Below, in pieces: positions 7,987-14,701 of a stretch of DNA of 64,000 nt. This DNA is from Streptomyces violens (GTDB lineage: Bacteria; Actinomycetota; Actinomycetes; Streptomycetales; Streptomycetaceae). A program made the translations under genes and the position numbers. Below the pieces are notes generated by a model, which searched no databases, had not been told where the DNA came from, and saw only the letters and a list, made by a program, of their open reading frames with translations. Each line of letters opens with the position of its first letter. The stretch's first letter is position 1. Location of the stretch: NCBI RefSeq assembly GCF_000717745.1, contig NZ_JOBH01000002.1, positions 310,001-374,000 on the forward strand, written 5' to 3'.

Positions 7987-9045
7987 CTATCCGGCCTCGG
8001 CGGTCACCTCGCGTACGAGGTCCAGGGCGCGGCCGAGGGTGGTCAGCCGGGCGTCGAGGGTGTCGCCCGCGGGGTACAGCCGTACGGTGTCGACGCCCGC
8101 GGACTGCCAGACCCGCAGCCGGGCGCGGACCATGTCCACCGTCCCGATGAGCGTCGTGCCGAGCACCATCTCGTCGGTGACCAGCCCGGCGGCGCCGTCC
8201 CGGTCCCCGGCCTGCCAGCGCTCCCGCACCTCGGCCGCGACCTCGGCCCAGCCCTGGCGGCTGTACGCGCGGTTGTAGAAGTTCGTGCTCGCCGAGCCCA
8301 TGCCGCCGAGGCTGAAGGCCAGCTCCTTCTTCCGCCCGGCCACCATCGCGCGCAGCGCGTCCTCGTCCTCGGCGAACGCCACCTCGGCGCCCTGGCAGAC
8401 GTCGAACCCCGCCCGGGTACGCCCCGCGGCGGCCAGCCCCGCGTCCAGGTGGTCGAAGTACGCCTCCTTGGCCCCCTCGGGCACGAAGGACGTGCCCAGC
8501 CAGCCGTCGGCGACCTCGCCGGTCAGCCGGAGCATCTTCGGCGAGAGGGTGGCCAGGTAGACCGGGATGTCGTGCTCGGCACGCATCGAGAGCCGCATCG
8601 GCTTGGCCTCGCCGCCCGGCAGCGGGATCGTGAACTCCCGCCCGGAGTAAGCGATCTTCTCGCCGGCCGCGGCCTGCCGCACGATCTCGACGGTCTCCCG
8701 CATGCGGGTGAGCGGCCGGGCGAACGGCACGCCGTGCAGCCCCTCGATCACCTGCGGCCCGGACGGACCGAGCCCGAGCAGGAAGCGGCCTCCGGAGATC
8801 TGCGCCAGGGTGATCGCCGCGCGGGCGATGGCCATCGGCGTACGGGTGCCGAGCTGGATGATGCCCGAGCCGAGCAGCATGCGCTCGGTGCGCGCGGCGA
8901 GGTATCCCAGCGGGGACGGCGCCTCGGAGCCCCACGCCTCGGCCACCCAGCAGATGTCCACGCCCAGCTTCTCGGCCTCGGTGACGTAATCCACCAGCTC
9001 CGGCCACGGGCCGCCGGACGCCTCGATCGTCGTCGCGGTACGCAT
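7987..9045 (-). CDS. LLM-class F420-dependent oxidoreductase
   Basis: 352 residues, a luciferase-like TIM barrel. Motifs include EAEKLGVDICWVAEAWG, LLGSGIIQLGTRTPMAIARAA and GRFLLGLGPSGPQVIEG, all typical of F420-linked members, and the PVYLATLSPKMLRLTGEVADGWLG region. The ATG at 9045 overlaps the stop of the upstream SRPBCC gene (TGATG), so the two are translationally coupled. Actinobacteria use coenzyme F420 widely for ketone, imine or unsaturated-bond reductions; the substrate is not known. It converges with the DinB gene with 10 bases between stops. Confidence 0.9.
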   Translation of the reverse strand: MRTATTIEASGGPWPELVDYVTEAEKLGVDICWVAEAWGSEAPSPLGYLAARTERMLLGSGIIQLGTRTPMAIARAAITLAQISGGRFLLGLGPSGPQVIEGLHGVPFARPLTRMRETVEIVRQAAAGEKIAYSGREFTIPLPGGEAKPMRLSMRAEHDIPVYLATLSPKMLRLTGEVADGWLGTSFVPEGAKEAYFDHLDAGLAAAGRTRAGFDVCQGAEVAFAEDEDALRAMVAGRKKELAFSLGGMGSASTNFYNRAYSRQGWAEVAAEVRERWQAGDRDGAAGLVTDEMVLGTTLIGTVDMVRARLRVWQSAGVDTVRLYPAGDTLDARLTTLGRALDLVREVTAEAG

Positions 9046-9575
9046 CAGGCGCCCGCCTTCCGGGAGCCGCTCAGCTCGGCCCGTTCCTTGAGCGCGCCGA
9101 GCGTGGCCGTGATGTTCCGCTCGAACTCCCGCAGCCGTACGTGGACGATCTTCTGCTCCTTCTCCGGCATGCGGTCGATGGCCAGCGAGAGCCCTGACCG
9201 GCCGGGGCCCAGCCGGACCCACTGCCGCAGCCGGGTGCCACCGTCCTCGGGGGCGAGGGTGAACCGCCAGGTGGCGTTGGGGTGTTCGGGGTCTTCGACG
9301 GCCCAGGCGAAGGCACGCGGCGGGTCGCACTCCACGACGTACGAAGTGGTCTGCCACTCCCCCAGCGCCTCATGGGCGCTGTGGCCCACGAAGCGGGCGC
9401 CGAGGGCCGGCCCCGACGCGCCGTCCAGCCACTGCGCCGACCGCAGCTCGGCGCTCAGCTCCGGCATCAGCTCGACGTCGGACACCAGCTCCCACACCCG
9501 CTCCGGCGGGGCGCCGACCCAGGTGTCCACCTCGACCGTCGGCCCGTCCGCGTACCGCGCGCCCGTCCACTCCAT
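9045..9575 (-). CDS. SRPBCC-fold (polyketide cyclase/dehydrase-like) protein
   Basis: 176 residues from the ATG at 9575, with GAGGAGG ten bases before it; a TTG three codons earlier sits too close to that site. The sequence reads as a START-like helix-grip domain: VEVDTWVGAPPERVWELVSDVELMPELS, then a beta-rich core (WQTTSYVVECDPPRAFAWAVED) and a long C-terminal helix (IVHVRLREFERNITATL). Such proteins bind hydrophobic ligands or act as cyclases. It is expressed with the F420-type oxidoreductase downstream, so both may act on the same small molecule; this is inference. Confidence 0.85.
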   Translation of the reverse strand: MEWTGARYADGPTVEVDTWVGAPPERVWELVSDVELMPELSAELRSAQWLDGASGPALGARFVGHSAHEALGEWQTTSYVVECDPPRAFAWAVEDPEHPNATWRFTLAPEDGGTRLRQWVRLGPGRSGLSLAIDRMPEKEQKIVHVRLREFERNITATLGALKERAELSGSRKAGA

Positions 9576-9623
9576 GCCTGGCAAGCCTCCTCAGCACTAC
9601 CCCTTGGCGGGGCTCTGACCTCC

Positions 9624-9652
9624 AAAGTTGCGTAGTTGGACTCACCTGTCAA
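9624..9652 (-). promoter_or_regulatory. Possible promoter and repeated half-sites before the SRPBCC gene
   Basis: Reading leftward, a perfect -35 box TTGACA (9652-9647) lies about 70 bases before the SRPBCC start, but the -10 position (AACTTT) is poor. Overlapping it, CAACT occurs twice with an 8-base step (9638-9634 and 9630-9626). The HxlR gene lies directly upstream, so these could be its binding half-sites. Confidence 0.35.
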
Positions 9653-9693
9653 GGGTAAGCACCGCCAATGCGGCGTGGTGCCTCAGTGGTGGC

Positions 9694-10191
9694 TCAGTGG
9701 CCGAACCGCTCCCGTACGTCCGGCCGTTCGGCCAGCTTCGGCGGATAGCCGGGGCCCGGCCGGGCGTGGGTGTTCTCCGCCGTCATCGGCTCGCCGCAGT
9801 CGGCGCAGACCACCTCGGCGTGGCTGTCGTGCCCGCACGCGTCGTGCCGGAAGACGATCGGCGGCCCCTGCTCACCGGCCAGCCAGCGGTCGCCCCACCG
9901 GTTCATGGCCAGCAGCACGGTGTAGAAGTCGCGGCCCTTCTCGGTGAGGACGTAGTCGTACCGCACGGGCTCGGTCTGGTACGGCCGCTTCTCCAGCAGC
10001 CCCTCGTCCACCAGCCGGCGCAGCCGGTCCGTCAGGGTGTTGCGGGCGATCCCCAGCGACTCCTGGAACGCGTCGAACCGCCGGATCCCGTAGAACGCCT
10101 CGCGCAGCACGAGCGGCGTCCACCAGTCGCCCAGCAGGTCCATCGTGCGGGCGATCGAGCAGGGCCAGTGGGCAAAGGATGTCCGCCTCAT
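9694..10191 (-). CDS. HxlR-family winged-helix transcriptional regulator
   Basis: 165 residues. The ATG at 10191 gives MRRTSFAHWPCSIARTMDLLGDWWTPLVLREAF, the standard HxlR opening with the early cysteine and the DLLGDWWT motif. The winged helix continues with FDAFQESLGIARNTLTDRLRRLVDEGLLEK and the YVLTEKGRDF wing. The C-terminus adds a Cys/His-rich stretch (CGHDSHAEVVCADCGE) that may bind a metal. HxlR proteins are dimers, often sensing aldehydes, quinones or redox state. It is followed by the SRPBCC and F420-type genes on the same strand and is the obvious candidate to control them. Confidence 0.9.
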   Translation of the reverse strand: MRRTSFAHWPCSIARTMDLLGDWWTPLVLREAFYGIRRFDAFQESLGIARNTLTDRLRRLVDEGLLEKRPYQTEPVRYDYVLTEKGRDFYTVLLAMNRWGDRWLAGEQGPPIVFRHDACGHDSHAEVVCADCGEPMTAENTHARPGPGYPPKLAERPDVRERFGH

Positions 10192-10265
10192 GCCGCCAGG
10201 ATACGGACCGTCTCGTGAGAAGACCCAGCAGGCGAACGCCGTACGGAAGCCGCCCGGCGGGTGCG

Positions 10266-10664
10266 CTACGCCCGGCCGGGCACGCGGCGCGGCCGCCGCG
10301 GGGCGGGCGCGAGCAGCCCCGCCAGCGAGAGGGCGCCCCAACCGACCGACACCGCGACGGCCATCCGGCGCGCGGACCGGTCCGGGAGCGTGGCGCCGAG
10401 CAGGGCCGCGTCCCCGAAGTCGGCGGCGATCCGGACCAGCGCGGCCGTCCGCAGCGCCGGGCCCTCGGGCGCGAGGACCAACGCGGCGCCGCTCGCCGCG
10501 TCGCGCCAGGCCAGTGGCCGCAGCGAGACGCGGGTCGCCTCGGCCACCCGGCCGCCCGCGTCCGCCAGTCCCGAGGGTCGGGCGAGCAGCTCCGGCCGGG
10601 CCGTCACCGCCAGGCCGTACACGGCGGTCGCCGCGCCCACCATCCGTAGCAGCCCTGTCCGCAT
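10266..10664 (-). CDS. Small uncharacterised membrane protein
   Basis: 132 residues from the ATG at 10664; a longer form from 10706 is possible but its ribosome site is too close. There are about four hydrophobic segments: residues 5-22 (LLRMVGAATAVYGLAVTA), 53-66, 82-95 and 100-118. The opening, with YGL followed by RPELLARPSGL, recalls small DUF4267-like membrane proteins, but I am not sure of the family. The C-terminus is Pro/Arg-rich. It lies downstream of the acyl-CoA ligase gene on the same strand, 73 bases after its stop. Confidence 0.6.
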   Translation of the reverse strand: MRTGLLRMVGAATAVYGLAVTARPELLARPSGLADAGGRVAEATRVSLRPLAWRDAASGAALVLAPEGPALRTAALVRIAADFGDAALLGATLPDRSARRMAVAVSVGWGALSLAGLLAPAPRRPRRVPGRA

Positions 10665-10737
10665 CGCTCGCCCCGCAGTCCGTCGACGGCCGTGTGCCGC
10701 CGCCATTCTCCCGCTGCGGGCGGCGCTGCGTCCGAGG

Positions 10738-12288
10738 TTAGGCCGACCGGTCCGTGAACCGCTTCCGGAGTTCACGCTTCAGCACCTTGTGGCTCGGGCC
10801 GAGCGGGTAGGCGTCGACGAACTCGACGCGGCGCGGGTACTTGTACTTGGCCAGCCGCTCCTTGGACCAGTCGATGATCTCCTCGGCGGTGGGCGCCGCG
10901 TCCGCGTGCTTGTCGCGGATGAGCACGGCGCAGACCTCCTCGCCGTGCGTGGGGTGCGGCAGGCCGATGACCGCGGCCTCCGCGATGCCGGGGTGGCGCA
11001 GCAGCGCCTCCTCGACCTCGCGCGGGTAGACGTTGAAGCCGCCCCGGATGATCAGGTCCTTCTTGCGGTCGACGATGCTGAGGAACCCCTCGGCGTCCTT
11101 CGTGCCGATGTCGCCGGTGCGGAACCATCCATCGACCAGCGCTGCCGCGGTCTCCTCGGGGCGGCCGAGGTAGCCGGCGAAGACGTTGTGGCCGCGCACG
11201 ACGACCTCGCCCAGCTCGCCGGCGGGCAGCAGGTCGATGCGGTCGGCGGGCTCGGGCGCGGCGATCTCCACGTCCACGCCCCAGATCGCGTGGCCGACGG
11301 TGCCCGCGCGGGTGCCGAAGACCGGCTGGTTGACGGCCGCGGTCGGGGAGGTCTCGGAGAGTCCGTACCCCTCGTACACCGCCGTGTCGAAGACCTCGGT
11401 GAACTTCTCCAGCACCGGTACCGGGAGCGAGGCGCCGCCCGAGACGCACCGCCGCAGCTTGGGTAGTTCAGCGGCCGTGCCCGCGGCCTCCAGCAGCCGT
11501 ACGTACATGGTCGGCACGCCCTGGAAGGTGTTGACGCCCTCGCGCACCATCAGCTCCAGGGCCGCGGCGGCGTCGAAGCGCGGCTGCAGGACGAGCGTCG
11601 CGCCGCGCCGCCAGGAGGAGTTCATGCTCGCCGTCTGCCCGAAGGTGTGGTACAGCGGCAGCGCGCCCAAGGTGATGTCGTCAGGCCGCACCTCGTGGGA
11701 GTCGAAGGCGTTGGTGGTCGCGTTCATGACCAGGCTGAGGTGGGTGAGCACGGCGCCCTTCGGGACGCCCGTGGTGCCGCTGGTGTAGAAGACCACGGCC
11801 GGGTCCTCGGCCTCGCGGGTGACGTACGTCGGCAGCGGCTCCACGGTCTCCGCCAGGTCCTCCAGCCGGCCGTCCGCACCCGGCACCCGTACCTCGGGCC
11901 CGATGGTGACCATCCGCGCGTCCGTGGCGGCCGCGGCCTCGCCGCCGGTCGCCGCCTGGTCCGCGTGGCAGAGCAGCAGCTTCGCGCCGCTGTCGCGCAG
12001 CACGTGCGCCACCTCGCCCGCGGAGAGCAGCAGATGTACGGGGACCACGACGGCGCCCGCGGCGAGGATCGCGTAGTAGGCGCGCGGGAATTCGGCGGTG
12101 TTCGGCGCCATCAGAGCGACCTTGTCGCCGGGCCGCACGCCGAGCGCGCCCAGCGCCGCCGCCTGGGTCCTGGCCTGCCGCCACAGCTCCGCGAAGGTGA
12201 TCCGCCGCTCGCCCTCGACGAGCGCGAGGTGATCGGGACGGCGCCGGGCGGCCTCGGCGAGGATCGTGGCCAGGGACAGGGTGGTCAT
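10738..12288 (-). CDS. Long-chain fatty acid--CoA ligase (ANL superfamily)
   Basis: 516 residues. The ATP-binding P-loop YTSGTTGVPKGA, the YGLSETS motif, GWFRTGDIG and the KKDLIIRGGFNVYPREVEE hinge are all intact, as is the catalytic lysine near the C-terminus (LGPSHKVLKRELRK). The enzyme activates a carboxylic acid as an acyl-adenylate and transfers it to CoA. The ATG at 12288 has AGGAG ten bases upstream. It is transcribed away from a TetR regulator over two palindromes, the standard arrangement for a fatty-acid-responsive repressor. Acyl chain preference cannot be read from the sequence. Confidence 0.93.
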   Translation of the reverse strand: MTTLSLATILAEAARRRPDHLALVEGERRITFAELWRQARTQAAALGALGVRPGDKVALMAPNTAEFPRAYYAILAAGAVVVPVHLLLSAGEVAHVLRDSGAKLLLCHADQAATGGEAAAATDARMVTIGPEVRVPGADGRLEDLAETVEPLPTYVTREAEDPAVVFYTSGTTGVPKGAVLTHLSLVMNATTNAFDSHEVRPDDITLGALPLYHTFGQTASMNSSWRRGATLVLQPRFDAAAALELMVREGVNTFQGVPTMYVRLLEAAGTAAELPKLRRCVSGGASLPVPVLEKFTEVFDTAVYEGYGLSETSPTAAVNQPVFGTRAGTVGHAIWGVDVEIAAPEPADRIDLLPAGELGEVVVRGHNVFAGYLGRPEETAAALVDGWFRTGDIGTKDAEGFLSIVDRKKDLIIRGGFNVYPREVEEALLRHPGIAEAAVIGLPHPTHGEEVCAVLIRDKHADAAPTAEEIIDWSKERLAKYKYPRRVEFVDAYPLGPSHKVLKRELRKRFTDRSA

Positions 12289-12334
12289 GTGCGGATGCTC
12301 CTGTTCGCCGTGTACGACGCTGTGTACGACGCGC

Positions 12335-12372
12335 CCGCTACTCATAAACTAGCGGTGCAAGTTTTTCGCACC
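12335..12372. promoter_or_regulatory. Two abutting palindromes, likely TetR operators
   Basis: CCGCTA (12335-12340) and TAGCGG (12350-12355) form a 21-base inverted repeat with an AT-rich centre. GGTGC (12354-12358) and GCACC (12368-12372) form a second, 19-base one that shares two bases with the first. Both sit 47-67 bases before the acyl-CoA ligase start and about 100 bases before tetR. A direct repeat of TGTACGACGC also lies at 12311-12332. Confidence 0.6.
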
Positions 12373-12471
12373 TTACTCCGCCGTCATGCCGCTGAAAAGA
12401 GGTGCTCCGCGACCGTCCGGGCACCCACCGTGTAAGGTCCACGTCCCGCCGACCTGCCGAGGAGATGCGCC

Positions 12472-13134
12472 GTGGCCCGCCCGCGCCAACCACTGCTCAG
12501 CCGCGACCGCATCATGGAAGCGGCCCTGCGGCTCGTCGACGACGAGGGGCTCCAGGCCCTGTCCACGCGGCGGCTCGCGGCCGTCCTCGGCGTCACGGGA
12601 CCCTCGCTCTACAACCACTTCCGCACCATGGACGAGCTGGTCGACGCGCTCGTGGACCAGGTCGTCGGCCAGGTCGACCTGTCGATGTTCGGCCGCCTGG
12701 ACTGGCGTACGGCGCTGCGCGACTGGGCCCGCTCCTACCGCGCGGCCCTCGCCGGCCACCCCAACCTCGTCCCGGCCCTCATGCGCCCCTCCGCCCACCG
12801 CCCGAACTCCCTGCGGCTGGCCGACGCGGTCTTCGGCGGCCTGGTCGCGGCCGGCTGGCCGCGCGCGCACGCCACGCACATCGGCGCCTCGATGCGGTAC
12901 TTCATCACCGGCTCGGCCCTCGGCTCGTTCGCCGCCGGCTTCCCCACCGACGCGGACCTCTACGCCGGTACGTACCCCCACCTCGACCAGGCCCATCTGC
13001 TGGCCCAGCACCAGCGGTCGGTCGACGAGGGCGCCTTCGAGACCGGCCTGCAGGCGCTGCTGGAGGGGCTGGCAGCCCAGTACGCGCGCGTCGTCGGCAC
13101 GGCGGAAAATCCCCGGTCCGACGCGTCGCGGTGA
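12472..13134 (+). CDS. TetR-family transcriptional repressor
   Basis: 220 residues from a GTG at 12472, with GAGGAG about eight bases before it. The N-terminal helix-turn-helix is typical: LSRDRIMEAALRLVDDEGLQALSTRRLAAVLGVTGPSLYNHF. The C-terminal ligand domain is of the tetracycline-repressor-like C type (HPNLVPALM, FFITGSALGSFAAGF-like helices). Being divergent from an acyl-CoA ligase, it probably represses that gene and itself through the palindromes between them and responds to an acyl-CoA or acid, as FadR-like TetR proteins do; this is inferred from context. Confidence 0.9.
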   Translation: MARPRQPLLSRDRIMEAALRLVDDEGLQALSTRRLAAVLGVTGPSLYNHFRTMDELVDALVDQVVGQVDLSMFGRLDWRTALRDWARSYRAALAGHPNLVPALMRPSAHRPNSLRLADAVFGGLVAAGWPRAHATHIGASMRYFITGSALGSFAAGFPTDADLYAGTYPHLDQAHLLAQHQRSVDEGAFETGLQALLEGLAAQYARVVGTAENPRSDASR

Positions 13135-13143
13135 TGGCATGCT

Positions 13144-13884
13144 GTGGGGGTGAACGGTCCGGAGATCACCATCAGTTTCGCCCCCGAGCTGCGGGTTCTC
13201 GCCGCTGCCGGCCGGCGCGGCGGCCCCACCGCCTTCGTCACCGACGGGTCGTCCACGCTCGGCCACATCGTCGAATCGCTCGGCGTGCCGCTCACCGAGG
13301 TGGGCGCACTGCTCGTCGACGGCCGCGCGCAGCCGGTCTCGCACGTGCCCCGGGAGCGGGAGAGCGTCGAGGTGCGGCCGGTCGAGCGGCCGCAGCGGGT
13401 GCCGGGCGCACCGCTGCGCTTCCTGCTCGACGTCCATCTCGGCACGCTCGCACGGCGGCTGCGGCTGCTCGGCGTGGACGCGGCGTACGAGAGCGAGGAC
13501 ATCGGCGACCCGGAGCTGGCCGCCCGCTCCGCCGCGCAGCGCCGCGTACTGCTCTCCCGGGACCGCGGGCTGCTGCGCCGCCGTGAGCTGTGGGCCGGCG
13601 GCTTCGTCTACAGCGACCGCCCGGAGGAACAACTCCGGGACGTACTGGGCAGGTTCGCGCCCCGGCTGGCCCCGTGGACGCGCTGCACGGCGTGCAACGG
13701 CGAGCTGAAGGACGCGGACAAGGAGTCGGTGCGGGAGCAGTTGGAGCACGGCACGCGGCGCACGTACGACGTGTTCGCGCAGTGCACCGCCTGCGGCCGG
13801 GTGTACTGGCGCGGGGCGCACCACGCCCAGTTGCAGACGATCGTGGACGAGGCGGTACGGGAGTTCGGGGACGCGGTGGCTTAG
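13144..13884 (+). CDS. Mut7-C RNase-domain protein with ubiquitin-like N-terminus
   Basis: 246 residues. The N-terminal 85 residues form a ThiS/MoaD-like beta-grasp domain (EITISFAPELRVLAAAGRRG, GHIVESLGVPLTEVGALLVDG). The rest is a Mut7-C domain, a PIN-like RNase fold, with FLLDVHLGTLARRLRLLGVDA and LLSRDRGLLRRR carrying the acidic residues. It ends with a zinc ribbon: CTACNGEL and CTACGRVYW supply four cysteines. The start is either GTG 13144 or GTG 13150; neither has a clear ribosome site. Proteins of this design are widespread in Streptomyces and have no settled role; RNA cleavage is predicted. Confidence 0.85.
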   Translation: MGVNGPEITISFAPELRVLAAAGRRGGPTAFVTDGSSTLGHIVESLGVPLTEVGALLVDGRAQPVSHVPRERESVEVRPVERPQRVPGAPLRFLLDVHLGTLARRLRLLGVDAAYESEDIGDPELAARSAAQRRVLLSRDRGLLRRRELWAGGFVYSDRPEEQLRDVLGRFAPRLAPWTRCTACNGELKDADKESVREQLEHGTRRTYDVFAQCTACGRVYWRGAHHAQLQTIVDEAVREFGDAVA

Positions 13885-13895
13885 GGGCTGCCCGA

Positions 13896-13913
13896 CGAGC
13901 CGGGCCCGGCTCG
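13896..13913 (+). terminator. Perfect GC palindrome after the Mut7-C gene
   Basis: CGAGCCGGGCCCGGCTCG reads the same on both strands and starts 11 bases after the Mut7-C stop. As RNA it would fold into a 7-base stem with a 4-base loop. It has no U-tract, as is common for Streptomyces terminators. Confidence 0.5.
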
Positions 13914-14287
13914 CGATGTCGGAGGGCCGGGTCGGTTCCATGGTCATGGACTCGGCTTCCCTGCATCCAGCGCGCCCTGAAATGCGCGAACATGCGGCAG
14001 AAGGCTGCCCTGGGAGTAACCACTGCCTAGAGCTCTGGCTCCCCTGACTTCGCGGACACGACCCTCGACCACGGGCCGCCTCGGGGAGCGCGGCGCGGCA
14101 TGACCGGTAGCGCTTCCGAGCCGCCGCGTTGCACACGGCTTCGGCTGGTGCCGCGCACTTGCTGCACGCCCTACCGCTTCCGCTTGACTCCGCGGCGAGC
14201 CCCCAGCTGGGAAACGCCTGTGCGGGGCAATCATCTCTACTATGGTGCATCGTTGCTGATCAGTGCGAGCGAGGGGGAGCCGAGCCG
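13914..14287. other. Non-coding stretch upstream of the EACC1-caspase locus
   Basis: About 370 bases with no convincing gene on either strand. GC content appears visibly lower than in the flanking genes. A possible -10 box TACTAT lies at 14238-14243, about 45 bases before the EACC1 start, but no good -35 box is placed before it. No tRNA, direct repeat or integrase remnant that would mark an insertion end was found. Confidence 0.5.
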
Positions 14288-14698
14288 GTGGAGGTTCGTC
14301 TTACGTGTGTAGAGGGTGCAAACGACAAAGAAGCGCGGGGCACTGACCCTGCCGACCATGCGATGTCGCTGTACCGCTGGCTCGTCATGGACCCTGAACT
14401 CCGTGGGCGAGCCAAGGTGTCCACCGCACCTGCACAACCAGGCCAAGGGCGCATGGGCGGGCCGCTGGAGGTTGTCAATGTCGTCGTCAGCAACACCATC
14501 GCGTTGGGCAGCCTGCTGGTCGCCGTCGCTGCTTGGCGCGGATCACGTTCGAGCCCACCCGAGGTGCGGCTGGAACGAGACGGCGTAACCGTCACCGTCC
14601 AGGGCGCCTCGCCAGAGGTCGTCGAACAGATCCTCAAGGCCTGGGACACCGCTGGTCCCGACGACAACCATGACCCGGATCAAGGGAACGTGGAGTAG
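14288..14698 (+). CDS. Effector-associated constant component 1 (EACC1) protein
   Basis: 136 residues from a GTG at 14288, with GAGGGGGAG eight bases upstream. The layout is that of EACC1: a short strand (VEVRLTCVEG), the helix SLYRWLVMDPELRGRAKV, a Pro/Gly turn, the hydrophobic segment GPLEVVNVVVSNTIALGSLL with VAVAAWRGSR, then PEVRLERDGVTVTVQGASPEVVEQILKAW. EACC1 was defined by comparative genomics as a constant partner encoded next to diverse effectors in predicted bacterial conflict systems, often caspases. Here the caspase gene starts 3 bases after its stop. Its biochemical role is not known; tethering or gating of the effector is a guess. The acidic tail (DDNHDPDQGN) is unusual. Confidence 0.85.
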   Translation: MEVRLTCVEGANDKEARGTDPADHAMSLYRWLVMDPELRGRAKVSTAPAQPGQGRMGGPLEVVNVVVSNTIALGSLLVAVAAWRGSRSSPPEVRLERDGVTVTVQGASPEVVEQILKAWDTAGPDDNHDPDQGNVE

Positions 14699-14701
14699 CC
14701 G

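Noticed and set aside
5876..9007. A 1043-codon minus-strand frame
   Set aside because: Covers the permease, DinB and LLM genes in a non-coding frame; no domain is visible.
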